Assembly: GCA_035534295.1 (NCBI GenBank)
Contig: DATLSE010000049.1
Location: 1 to 64,000 of the forward strand
Reading direction: 5' to 3'
From: DATKQJ01 sp035534295
Lineage (GTDB): Bacteria > Chloroflexota > Dormibacteria > Dormibacterales > Dormibacteraceae
Length of the DNA: 64,000 bases
Shown one piece after another: positions 48,611 through 55,892 of the stretch (positions are counted from its first letter, which is position 1; every line of letters begins with the position of its first letter). Position numbers and translations under genes: made by a program. The notes beneath the pieces were generated by a model, which saw only the letters and a list, made by a program, of their open reading frames with translations, ran no database searches and was not told the DNA's origin.

Positions 48611-49303
48611 GTGGAAACGCCGGCAGGGGAGCAGGAGGCGGGCGAGGACGCGTCCTTCCATCGATTGTTGACCCTCGAGCTACCCCCCGAGGCGCGGCTC
48701 GATCAAATCGAGGCAGCCGCGGGAAGCGTAGTTCTAGCCCAGGTGGCGGGCGTGCTCGCCCAGGGCGATCCCCGCGCGGCCGTGGATGCGATCGTTGCTT
48801 CAGCCCTGACGCTGGACGGCGCCTCACCCTCGGATCTGTACTGGGCGGCGGTGCGACGCCGGGTTCAGGAGTCCGACGTGGCCGCCCTCATGGCCGAGCT
48901 TGAGGTTCGCCTGGTGGAGGAGTCGGGGGGCGAAGCGCACTCCGATCGCCACCCCGAGCTGCTGCTCTCGCCCCTGGCCTTTGAGCTCCTTCCCCTGGCC
49001 GGTCTGGACCTCGCCGCCGCCACCGGATACGCCCGCGTCTTCTGTGACAACTACCCGCTGGCCGGGCGCGCCCTGGGCGACATGCCGGAGCGCGCCGCCG
49101 ACTGGCTGGCGCGCCTGCTCGACCCGGGGGATGTTCGTTCGACCCTGAGCTGTCTGTTGCGCCGGGTGGGGCAGGCGTTTGAATCGCGGCAGCCGCTGGC
49201 CGCGGATCGATGTCGCCTCTGGGGTTCGCAGGCCGACCTAACCCCGACCCAGGACCTGGCCTGGATGCAGGCCATGCTCGCGCTGGCCCGCACCCAGGAA
49301 TGA
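48611..49303 (+). CDS. Helical protein of unknown function beside the molybdenum hydroxylase
   Basis: The 230-residue acidic protein is predicted to be almost entirely helical (LDQIEAAAGSVVLAQVAGVL, LDLAAATGYARVFCDNYPLA, STLSCLLRRVGQAFESRQPL), without signal, membrane segment or metal motif. No family is recognised. Its place between a FAD oxidoreductase and the Tat-exported molybdenum enzyme, and its helical make-up, would be compatible with a maturation chaperone, but no TorD/XdhC motif supports that. It is convergent with iorB, 7 bp apart. Confidence 0.7.
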   Translation: METPAGEQEAGEDASFHRLLTLELPPEARLDQIEAAAGSVVLAQVAGVLAQGDPRAAVDAIVASALTLDGASPSDLYWAAVRRRVQESDVAALMAELEVRLVEESGGEAHSDRHPELLLSPLAFELLPLAGLDLAAATGYARVFCDNYPLAGRALGDMPERAADWLARLLDPGDVRSTLSCLLRRVGQAFESRQPLAADRCRLWGSQADLTPTQDLAWMQAMLALARTQE

Positions 49304-49310
49304 CTCTGAA

Positions 49311-51644
49311 CTAGGCCGAAAGCGCCGCCTTGACCCGCGCGGGGGTGAAGGGTGCCTCACGCAGCCGCTTGCCAGTGGCGTCGAACACCGCGTTTGATAT
49401 GGCTCCGGCCATGACCGAGATGGTGGACTCACCGGCCCCCAGCGCGGGAAGTTCGGGGCGGTCGATGAGCTCGATCCGCAGATCGTCGGGGAGCTCAGGA
49501 AAGGTGATGATGGGATAGCTGGTCCAGTCCACGCTGAGGACTCCGGAGCGGTCGAACTTGACCTCCTCCTTGAGCGATCGGCTGAGCCCCTGAACCACGT
49601 TGCCCTCGATCTGATTGCGCAGCCCGTCGGGGTTGATGACGACGCCGCAGTCGTGGGCGACGGCGACCATGGTGGGCTTGATGATGCCGGTACCGGTGTC
49701 CACCGCCACCGACACGACCGCCGCCACCCAGGCCGAGCTGCCCTCGTAGCGGACGCTGGCGATTCCCCGCCCGGTCATGGTCGTACCGCTCTGGGCCGGG
49801 GCCGGAGATGGTCGGGTTTCCCATCCCGCAGCCTTGGCCACGGCCTGGATCACCGCCACCAGGCGTTGGTCCTGGGTGTGCATGAGGCGGAAGGCGACCG
49901 GGTCCATCTTGACCAGTGCCGCCAGTTCGTCCATGAACGACTCCTGGGTGAAGGTGTTCTGGAGCCGGCTCGGAGAGCGCAGCGGACCGGTGAAGAGCCA
50001 GGGCTGGTAGATCCCGTGTTCCTGTACGCGCTGAACCGGAAAGTTGTACCAGGGCACCGCGTTCAGGCTGTCATCACCCAGGGGCGGGCTGGCGGGCGGG
50101 GATTTTGGCGCGGGGGGCTCGGGAAAGCCGGCCAGCACCCCCGCGGGCAGGTTTCCTGGCGGTCCCGGCCGGCTGCCACGGTTGGCGGTCCAGTTCTGGA
50201 AGTCCCAGCCCACGATGTGTCCGGTCGAGTCAAGCCCGGCTCGGACGTTGATCACCATCGGGGTGCCGAAGTTCTCCCACGACATCTCGTCGGCGCGCAT
50301 GTACTGCAGCCGCACCGGCTTGCCCACCGCCTGGGAGAGCAGGGCGGCGCTGAGCGACACGTCGTCGGCACCGTTCAATCCGTAGCATCCGGAGCCCTCC
50401 ACGTAGTTGACCCGAACCTGCGAGGGCTGAAGGCTGAGCAGGGTGGCGAGCGCCGAGCGCAGCTGGTAGACGCCCTGGGTTCCAGACCAGATCTCCGCCT
50501 GGCCGCTTTGGACGTTGGCCACGGCGCAGGAGGGGCCGATCGAGGCGTGCATCTGGTAGGGGTAGTGGTAGCTGGCGCTGAGCGACTGGGCGGCGCCCGA
50601 GATCGCCTTGTCGACGTCTCCGGCCAGCGCCAGCACCTTGGTGTTGGCGACCATCTGAGGAGATTGCAGGGTCTGGTAGAGGGTGGCCTGATCGGGCAGG
50701 GTCTGGGGGTCGTTCCAGCTCACCTTGAGGGCCTGAGCGGCGGCGATGGCGTCCTCCTCGCGGGCGGCCACGACACCGACGAAGTTCTTGTGGGTCACGA
50801 TCTTGACCGAGCCCGGAATGTTCTTGATCGACGCCTCATCCACGCTGCCCAGGGTGCCGTTGGCCAGCGTGCCCTTGATCACGGTTGCGATCGAGGTGTC
50901 GCCACCGGCCAGCGGCGAGGGACGGGTGGGCCGTACCACGCGTCCGTGCAGCATGCCCGGGATGCGCACATCCTGGACGTAGGTGAACTGCCCCATGACC
51001 TTGTCCGGGATGTCCTGGCGGGCGATCCCGTATCCGATCACCTTGTATTGCTTGGGGCTCTTGGTCGGAGCTTTGGCGTTGATCGTGCCCGGCAGCTGAA
51101 CACCGCCCACCAGGTCTGCGTACTTGACCGATTTGGTGGAGTCCGAGGTCACGCTGACGACGCCATCGGTGACCGTCAGCTGGTCCGCTGGGACTCCGAG
51201 CTTGGTCGACGCCAGGCCGAGAAGGGTCTGGCGAGCCGTGGCGGCGGAGATGCGAAGTCCGCTCGCCCACTGCGTCCGCATGGTGAAGCTGCCGGCGGTG
51301 TATCCCTGGTCCACGGTCTCGCCCGTGATGCCCTGGATGATGCTGGTGCTGGCGAAGGGCACATCGAGCTCATCGGCCACGATCTGGCGCGTGGCGGTGG
51401 CGGTGCCGGTGCCCAGTTCGACCTTGCCCGTGTATACCGTGACCGACCCGTCCTTGCCCACTGCGAGCCAGGAGTCAAGCTTGTTGGCCGGGACCGTGGT
51501 CGGGCCGAACGGACCGCTGGAACTGTCCGCCGCGAGCGCTGTCGCCTCGCCCAGGCGCAGGGGAAGGCTGATCGCGACCACCAGGCCGCCGGTCGCCTTG
51601 AGGAACTGTCGCCGGGTGGGGGAAATTCTGTCTAATTTGATCAC
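49311..51644 (-). CDS. Tat-exported molybdopterin subunit of a two-subunit aldehyde/isoquinoline-type oxidoreductase
   Basis: The 777-residue protein starts with a twin-arginine signal (SPTRRQFLKATGG), then the molybdenum hydroxylase large-subunit fold: VTVYTGKVELGTGTATATRQ, GYTAGSFTMRTQWASG, YGLNGADDVSLSAALLS, and the C-terminal GAGESTISVMAGAISNAV with the catalytic Glu. This is the IorB arrangement (isoquinoline 1-oxidoreductase beta subunit, ~700-780 aa). It is translated 12 bp after the 2Fe-2S subunit gene. No FAD subunit is present, so electrons go to a cytochrome or other carrier outside the membrane. Confidence 0.92.
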   Translation of the reverse strand: MIKLDRISPTRRQFLKATGGLVVAISLPLRLGEATALAADSSSGPFGPTTVPANKLDSWLAVGKDGSVTVYTGKVELGTGTATATRQIVADELDVPFASTSIIQGITGETVDQGYTAGSFTMRTQWASGLRISAATARQTLLGLASTKLGVPADQLTVTDGVVSVTSDSTKSVKYADLVGGVQLPGTINAKAPTKSPKQYKVIGYGIARQDIPDKVMGQFTYVQDVRIPGMLHGRVVRPTRPSPLAGGDTSIATVIKGTLANGTLGSVDEASIKNIPGSVKIVTHKNFVGVVAAREEDAIAAAQALKVSWNDPQTLPDQATLYQTLQSPQMVANTKVLALAGDVDKAISGAAQSLSASYHYPYQMHASIGPSCAVANVQSGQAEIWSGTQGVYQLRSALATLLSLQPSQVRVNYVEGSGCYGLNGADDVSLSAALLSQAVGKPVRLQYMRADEMSWENFGTPMVINVRAGLDSTGHIVGWDFQNWTANRGSRPGPPGNLPAGVLAGFPEPPAPKSPPASPPLGDDSLNAVPWYNFPVQRVQEHGIYQPWLFTGPLRSPSRLQNTFTQESFMDELAALVKMDPVAFRLMHTQDQRLVAVIQAVAKAAGWETRPSPAPAQSGTTMTGRGIASVRYEGSSAWVAAVVSVAVDTGTGIIKPTMVAVAHDCGVVINPDGLRNQIEGNVVQGLSRSLKEEVKFDRSGVLSVDWTSYPIITFPELPDDLRIELIDRPELPALGAGESTISVMAGAISNAVFDATGKRLREAPFTPARVKAALSA

Positions 51645-51656
51645 GGCTTTGTCCCC

Positions 51657-52346
51657 CTAGAGCTGGATGGCGCCGGCGGGGACAGTCCCCGCGGCCGACT
51701 GGATGGCGCGGACGATGCGGTAGTGGGTGCCACAGCGGCAGAGGTGTCCAGCCATGGCCGTCTTGATCTCGGTCGCGGTGGGCTTGGGCTTGGAGCGCAG
51801 GAAGGCCTCGGCCTCCATGATCATGCCGCTGATGCAGTAGCCGCACTGCGCCGCCTGCTGCTCGATGAACGCCGTCTGCAGGGGATGGGGGTGAGCGGCG
51901 GTGCCGAGTCCCTCGAGCGTGGTCACGGCGCGGCCGCCCACGTCGCCGACCTTGGTCTGGCAGGAGCGCACGGCCTGACCGGCCAGCTGGACCGTGCAGG
52001 CCCCACATTCGGCCAGTCCGCAGCCGAAGTGAAGTCCTTTTAGTCCGACTTCGTTGCGTAGCACGTAGAGCAGGGGTGTGTTGGGCGTGGCCGCCACATT
52101 GTGGTTTCGGCCGTTGACCGAGATGGACAGCGGGCCGCCAGGAAGCAGGCCGTTGTGCTCGGCCAGGTAGGCGCCCCCACCGACCACCACCGCCGCCGCC
52201 ACCACCCCACCCGCGATGGCCGCGTTGCGTCCGCTGTGAGACGCGCCAGCAGGCTCAGGCGTGCTTCCCGCAGTTGTGGATGGCGACGTCGAAACGTCGT
52301 TGGTACCGTCGTCGGACACTGTGACACCCCCCGCCGCCCCGTTCAT
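51657..52346 (-). CDS. 2Fe-2S subunit of molybdenum hydroxylase with N-terminal membrane anchor
   Basis: The IorA-like protein (229 aa) carries two 2Fe-2S sites: CGLAECGACTVQLAG with a further Cys in RSCQT, and QCGYCISGMIMEA with HLCRCGTHYRI. Unusually, ~75 residues precede the ferredoxin domain: a Ser/Thr-rich stretch and one hydrophobic helix (AAIAGGVVAAAVVVGGGAYLA). Standard IorA proteins are soluble and travel with IorB through Tat. Here the subunit would anchor the enzyme to the outer face of the membrane. The ATG at 52346 or GTG at 52319 may be the start. Confidence 0.9.
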   Translation of the reverse strand: MNGAAGGVTVSDDGTNDVSTSPSTTAGSTPEPAGASHSGRNAAIAGGVVAAAVVVGGGAYLAEHNGLLPGGPLSISVNGRNHNVAATPNTPLLYVLRNEVGLKGLHFGCGLAECGACTVQLAGQAVRSCQTKVGDVGGRAVTTLEGLGTAAHPHPLQTAFIEQQAAQCGYCISGMIMEAEAFLRSKPKPTATEIKTAMAGHLCRCGTHYRIVRAIQSAAGTVPAGAIQL

Positions 52347-52368
52347 GGGGCGGAATGCCAGCCCGAGC

Positions 52369-52409
52369 GCCCAACGGGTTCGCGTGAACCGCGCAGAGAC
52401 GCGTTGGGC
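52369..52409 (-). promoter_or_regulatory. Nested stem-loop in the iorA leader
   Basis: Outer arms GCCCAACG/CGTTGGGC (8 bp) enclose a hairpin GGTTC-acgc-GAACC and 11 unpaired bases. It begins 23 nt before ATG 52346 and lies inside the predicted leader of the promoter at 52435-52464. It is not a known riboswitch by eye. Confidence 0.5.
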
Positions 52410-52434
52410 TGGGAAACCCTCTCTTGATCCCCGC

Positions 52435-52464
52435 TTTTTACTCCTGCCGGGAGCCCATCGTCAA
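52435..52464 (-). promoter_or_regulatory. Promoter TTGACG-N18-TAAAAA for iorAB
   Basis: On the minus strand TTGACG (52464-52459) and TAAAAA (52440-52435) are 18 bp apart. The leader to ATG 52346 would be about 80 nt and contains the nested stem-loop. Confidence 0.5.
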
Positions 52465-52521
52465 GTCCGGACCTGAGCTTGGCGCTCCGGCCCTAAGCTT
52501 ATGGCCGGGCACCCACAGGCG

Positions 52522-53694
52522 TTAGCGGAAGGCTCCCAGGCCGGTCATGGCCTGGCCCACGGTGAGCGTGTGGACCTCATCCGTGCCCTCGTAGGTGAGG
52601 ACCGACTCGAGGTTGCCCAGGTGGCGCATGACGCCCGGCTCGAGCGTCACCCCGCTAGCGCCCAGGATTGAGCGCGCGGATTGGGCCACGAATAGCGCGG
52701 CGCGCACGCTGGCCAGCTTTCCGAGCGAGATCTGGGCCGACTCCAGGCCGCCGGTCGACTTGAGCCTCCCCAGTTGGAGCGCGAGCAGCGTGGCCTGGGT
52801 CAGGGCCAGATTCATGTCCACCAATTTCTTCTGGGTGAGTTGAAAGGCGGCGATGGGCCGTCCGAATTGCGCGCGCTGGAGGGCGTGCGCAAGCGCGCAT
52901 TCAAGACACGAGCGCGCCGCCCCCAGGGCGCCGAAGGCGATTCCGAACCGGGCCTCATCCAGGCAGGCGAGCGCGGCCCGCAGGCCACGGGCCTCAGGCA
53001 GGGCTGAGGACTCGGGTAGGCGAACATCGACAAGGCTCAACTGGGAGGTGACCGAGGCCCGCATGGACCATTTATGCGCGATGTCGCGGCTCTCAAAGCC
53101 GGGGCTTGAGGTTGGGACCAGGAACCCTCGAATGCCGTCCTCGGTACGGGCCCAGATCAACGCGACATCGGCGATGGAGCCGTTGGTGATCCAGAGCTTG
53201 GTCCCGTTCAGCACCCAGTCGCCGCCCTGACGCCGGGCGCTGGTGCGCATCGACCCTGGATCGCTGCCGGCGTCGGGCTCGGTGAGTCCAAAGCAGCCCA
53301 CCTCCTCGCCCCGGGCCAGGCCGGGAAGCCAGCGCTGGCGCTGCTCTTCGGATCCGAAACGCAGGATCGGGTACATGACCAGCGAGCCCTGCACGGAGAC
53401 GAAGCTGCGCAGCGCGGAATCGCCCGCCTCCAATTCCATACATGCCAGTCCGTGCGCGGTGGGACCTAAATGCGCGCATCCGTAACCCTCGAGCTGCATG
53501 CCCAGAAGGCCGAGCTCGCCCAACTCCGCGACGAGCTCGCGCGGGAAACGCCCGGCCTCGTACCAGTCCGCGATGTGGGGGATGACCCGGCGTTGCACGA
53601 ACTGGCGCACGGTCTGTTGCGTCTGGCGTTCCTCGCCCGATATCGCGGCCCCCAAATCCAGCAGGTCGATTCGCGGGCCAGGGGTGGGGGTCAC
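52522..53694 (-). CDS. Acyl-CoA dehydrogenase (glutaryl-CoA dehydrogenase-like)
   Basis: The 390-residue flavoenzyme has CFGLTEPDAGSDPGSM (FAD/substrate), WITNGSIADVALIWAR, and the catalytic Glu in LTYEGTDEVHTLTVG. The early HIADWYEAGRFPRELVAELG and the GLACMELEAGDSALRSFVSV segment resemble glutaryl-CoA dehydrogenases, which also decarboxylate; the key Arg cannot be verified by eye. The start GTG 53694 is supported by GATGCT 6 nt upstream and by normal family length, against a longer open frame to 53841. Confidence 0.9.
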   Translation of the reverse strand: MTPTPGPRIDLLDLGAAISGEERQTQQTVRQFVQRRVIPHIADWYEAGRFPRELVAELGELGLLGMQLEGYGCAHLGPTAHGLACMELEAGDSALRSFVSVQGSLVMYPILRFGSEEQRQRWLPGLARGEEVGCFGLTEPDAGSDPGSMRTSARRQGGDWVLNGTKLWITNGSIADVALIWARTEDGIRGFLVPTSSPGFESRDIAHKWSMRASVTSQLSLVDVRLPESSALPEARGLRAALACLDEARFGIAFGALGAARSCLECALAHALQRAQFGRPIAAFQLTQKKLVDMNLALTQATLLALQLGRLKSTGGLESAQISLGKLASVRAALFVAQSARSILGASGVTLEPGVMRHLGNLESVLTYEGTDEVHTLTVGQAMTGLGAFR

Positions 53695-53700
53695 CCCACG

Positions 53701-53706
53701 AGCATC
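53701..53706 (-). promoter_or_regulatory. -10-like GATGCT before the acyl-CoA dehydrogenase GTG
   Basis: GATGCT on the minus strand lies 6 nt before GTG 53694. It resembles the GACAAT group and suggests a leaderless start. Confidence 0.35.
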
Positions 53707-53718
53707 CCCCGCCACCTC

Positions 53719-53738
53719 CCCCGCGTCAAGACGCGGGG
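53719..53738. repeat. Perfect 9-bp inverted repeat CCCCGCGTC-AA-GACGCGGGG
   Basis: It lies in the 101-bp divergent region between the acyl-CoA dehydrogenase and chromate transporter genes. With a 2-bp centre it is more likely a protein-binding palindrome than an RNA hairpin. Confidence 0.5.
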
Positions 53739-53762
53739 CTGCGGCCGCGGGGCTGCGGCCGC
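53735..53762. repeat. Perfect tandem duplication of GGGGCTGCGGCCGC
   Basis: Two exact 14-bp copies stand head to tail, overlapping the end of the adjacent palindrome. The region may be a replication-slippage site or a paired operator. Confidence 0.6.
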
Positions 53763-53795
53763 GGCGCGGGCGCCCACCGGGCAGAATGGGCAGCG

Positions 53796-54389
53796 GTGAA
53801 TCAGGAACCCTCTCCCAGACTTCTCTTCCTGCTCTGGGCACGGGTGGGGCTGCAGTCGTTCGGGGGCGGCCCGGCAGTCCAGATCTACGCCTACGCCGAG
53901 CTGGTCCAAAAGCGCGACTGGTTGACGCCTCAGGGCTGGGCTGAGGTCCTAGGGCTCTGCCAGGTCGTGCCCGGCATCAATCTGATCGCGCTCGCCATCC
54001 TCACCGGAGGCCGCCTGGCCGGTCGTCGGGGCATGCTCGTATCCCTGGTCGGCTTCCTCCTGCCTAGCTTTCTGATCACGGTGGCGGTGGCCGCCCTCTA
54101 CGCCCGACTGCACTCCATGGCGCTGGTGGCCGGGGCCATACGCGGCCTGGTCATGGCCGCGGCCGGGGGCAACCTGATCATGAGCTGGCGCATCCTGGCC
54201 CCGCTGCTTGAGACCAGCGCCAAGGAGGGTCGCTGGGTTCTGCTTGCCTCGATTTTGGTCGTGGGCGCGGTTGCCCTCCTGGTCATGGGTGGCCGTCTTC
54301 CCATCTACCTGGTGCTGGTCGGGTCTGGTGCCCTCATGGCCGTGGTGGTCGGGGTCGCGCTGCGAGGCTCGCCCCAGGTGCGCGCTTGA
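53796..54389 (+). CDS. Chromate transporter-type protein, first half
   Basis: The 197-residue protein has about six membrane helices and the CHR motifs FLLWARVGLQSFGGGPAVQI and LGLCQVVPGINLIALAILTG. CHR proteins export chromate or related oxyanions; short versions work as pairs of inversely oriented halves. The second half is the next gene. The GTG is preceded by CAGAAT 8 nt upstream. Confidence 0.88.
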   Translation: MNQEPSPRLLFLLWARVGLQSFGGGPAVQIYAYAELVQKRDWLTPQGWAEVLGLCQVVPGINLIALAILTGGRLAGRRGMLVSLVGFLLPSFLITVAVAALYARLHSMALVAGAIRGLVMAAAGGNLIMSWRILAPLLETSAKEGRWVLLASILVVGAVALLVMGGRLPIYLVLVGSGALMAVVVGVALRGSPQVRA

Positions 54390-54898
54390 TCAACGCCGCC
54401 CTCCTCTTCTGGCTCATGCTGAAGGCGTCGCTGCTGTCGTCGGGTGGCCTGGGCAACCTGGCCAGCCTGCACCAGGACCTGCTGGCCCGGGGCTGGGCCA
54501 ACGACCACACCTTCGCCGAGGCCCTCGCCATCGGTCAGCTCTCGCCCGGGCCCACCGGACTGTGGGTAATCGCGCTGGGCTATCTGATCTTCGGGCTGGC
54601 CGGTTCGACCCTGGCCATGGTGGCGGTTCTGATCCCGCCCCTGCTCGTCATTCCGATCGGCCTGGTGCATCACCGCTACGCCCCGCTCGCACCGGTCCAG
54701 GGGTTCGTGCGCGGCCTCGCCCTGGCGGTCACCGGCAGCGTGCCGGTGGTGGTGTTGAAGCTGGCCGGAAGCTACGGCATCGACGTGGTCAGCCTCGCCA
54801 TAGTCATCGGCAGTGCCGCCCTCATCGCGACCCGCCGGGTGCCCGTGATCGCCGTCCTGATCTTGGGTGGAGCCCTTGGCGCGGCGTTCTATCGCTAG
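54386..54898 (+). CDS. Chromate transporter-type protein, second half
   Basis: The 170-residue partner has LMLKASLLSSGGLGNLASLH and IGQLSPGPTGLWVIALGYLI, the equivalents of the two CHR motifs, and about five helices. The TTG start overlaps the first half's stop as TTGA, so the two are made in equal amounts. In many bacteria both halves are one ChrA protein. The substrate could be chromate, sulfate-like anions or unknown. Confidence 0.86.
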   Translation: MINAALLFWLMLKASLLSSGGLGNLASLHQDLLARGWANDHTFAEALAIGQLSPGPTGLWVIALGYLIFGLAGSTLAMVAVLIPPLLVIPIGLVHHRYAPLAPVQGFVRGLALAVTGSVPVVVLKLAGSYGIDVVSLAIVIGSAALIATRRVPVIAVLILGGALGAAFYR

Positions 54899-55009
54899 CG
54901 CGGATCGACTCAACGCCTTCCCCCGGGCTGGACGCTGACCCCCGCCGCCCCCATCGCCCATGATTACGGGCCGTGAGCAGTCACATTCAGGTCGCGCCGT
55001 GAGACCCGC

Positions 55010-55765
55010 GTGAGCTACCACCAGCCCCTCGGCCTGGCCCTCCTCCTGGTCGCGGCCGTCGCTGGGGGGATTCTGAACGGGATGGCTGGCGGAGGCAGTT
55101 TTGTCGCCTTCCCCGCCCTGATCTTCTCCGGCGTGCTGCCCGTCAACGCCAACGCCACCAACACAGTCGCGCTCTGGCCGGCCTCTCTGGCCGCGGCCCG
55201 TGCCTACCGCCGCGAGCTCGGGCTGCGCCGCGAGGTGCTCGTTCTCGGCTCCGTCTCCCTGGTCGGGGGACTTGTCGGTGCGGTGCTGCTGCTGCACACC
55301 CCGCAGCACCTATTCGGAGCCGTGGTTCCGTTCCTGATGCTCGGAGCCACCCTGCTCTTCGCCGCCGGCGGCCGCATTGCGCACATGCGCGGGGAGCGGG
55401 CGGCACCGCTCTGGGTGGTATCCGTGGTCCAGTTCCCGATCGCGATCTATGGGGGCTACTTCGGAGGTGGTCTGGGGATCATGATGCTGGCCTCCTTTGG
55501 CGTCCTGGGCGCGGCCGACTACCACTTCGCCAATGCGCGCAAAAACCTGCTTGCCACCGCCATCAACGGCGTCGCCGTGGTGACCTTCATCGCCGCCGGC
55601 GCCGTGGTCTGGCTGCCGGCCCTGGTCATGATCGTGGGCGCCGTGGTCGGCGGCGTGCTCTCGGTAATGGTGGCCCGCCGCATCCCGCAGCCCCTGATCC
55701 GGCCCGCGGTGGTCGCCATCGGCCTGGTCATGAGCGTCTCCCTGCTGCGCAACGCGGGAATTTGA
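55010..55765 (+). CDS. TSUP (TauE/SafE) family permease
   Basis: The 251-residue membrane protein has about eight helices and the family motifs GGILNGMAGGGSFVAFPALI and YGGYFGGGLGIMMLASFGVL in two repeated halves. Members move sulfite, sulfoacetate or other sulfur-containing organic anions. Its position after an oxyanion exporter pair is suggestive. The GTG start has no clear ribosome site or -10, so it is less certain than the gene itself. Confidence 0.9.
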   Translation: MSYHQPLGLALLLVAAVAGGILNGMAGGGSFVAFPALIFSGVLPVNANATNTVALWPASLAAARAYRRELGLRREVLVLGSVSLVGGLVGAVLLLHTPQHLFGAVVPFLMLGATLLFAAGGRIAHMRGERAAPLWVVSVVQFPIAIYGGYFGGGLGIMMLASFGVLGAADYHFANARKNLLATAINGVAVVTFIAAGAVVWLPALVMIVGAVVGGVLSVMVARRIPQPLIRPAVVAIGLVMSVSLLRNAGI

Positions 55766-55791
55766 GTTCGCGCCCCGCGGGGCGTACGAAC
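55766..55791. repeat. Hairpin GTTCG...CGAAC after the TSUP gene
   Basis: GTTCG/CGAAC encloses CGCCCCGCGGGGCG, forming a long GC stem starting right after the stop codon. It lacks a T-run; it may be a U-less terminator before metH. Confidence 0.45.
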
Positions 55792-55892
55792 GGCTTCCTG
55801 GTACGCTGGCTGTTTGGCCGCACCCGGCTGGCGTTCCCGTGGCGACGGCGGCCGGAGGTGATCAACCAGGTGCCGGGCGAGAGGAGATGCTG

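Noticed and set aside
49653..51635. 660-codon open frame antisense to the molybdenum hydroxylase gene
   Set aside because: The minus-strand product has Tat signal, motifs and family length; the plus frame is low in structure and typical of antisense GC-rich frames.
55766..55892. Possible cobalamin or SAM riboswitch before metH
   Set aside because: The region is too short for a B12 riboswitch, no B12 box or SAM-I core is visible, and the only structure is a GC hairpin next to the previous stop codon.
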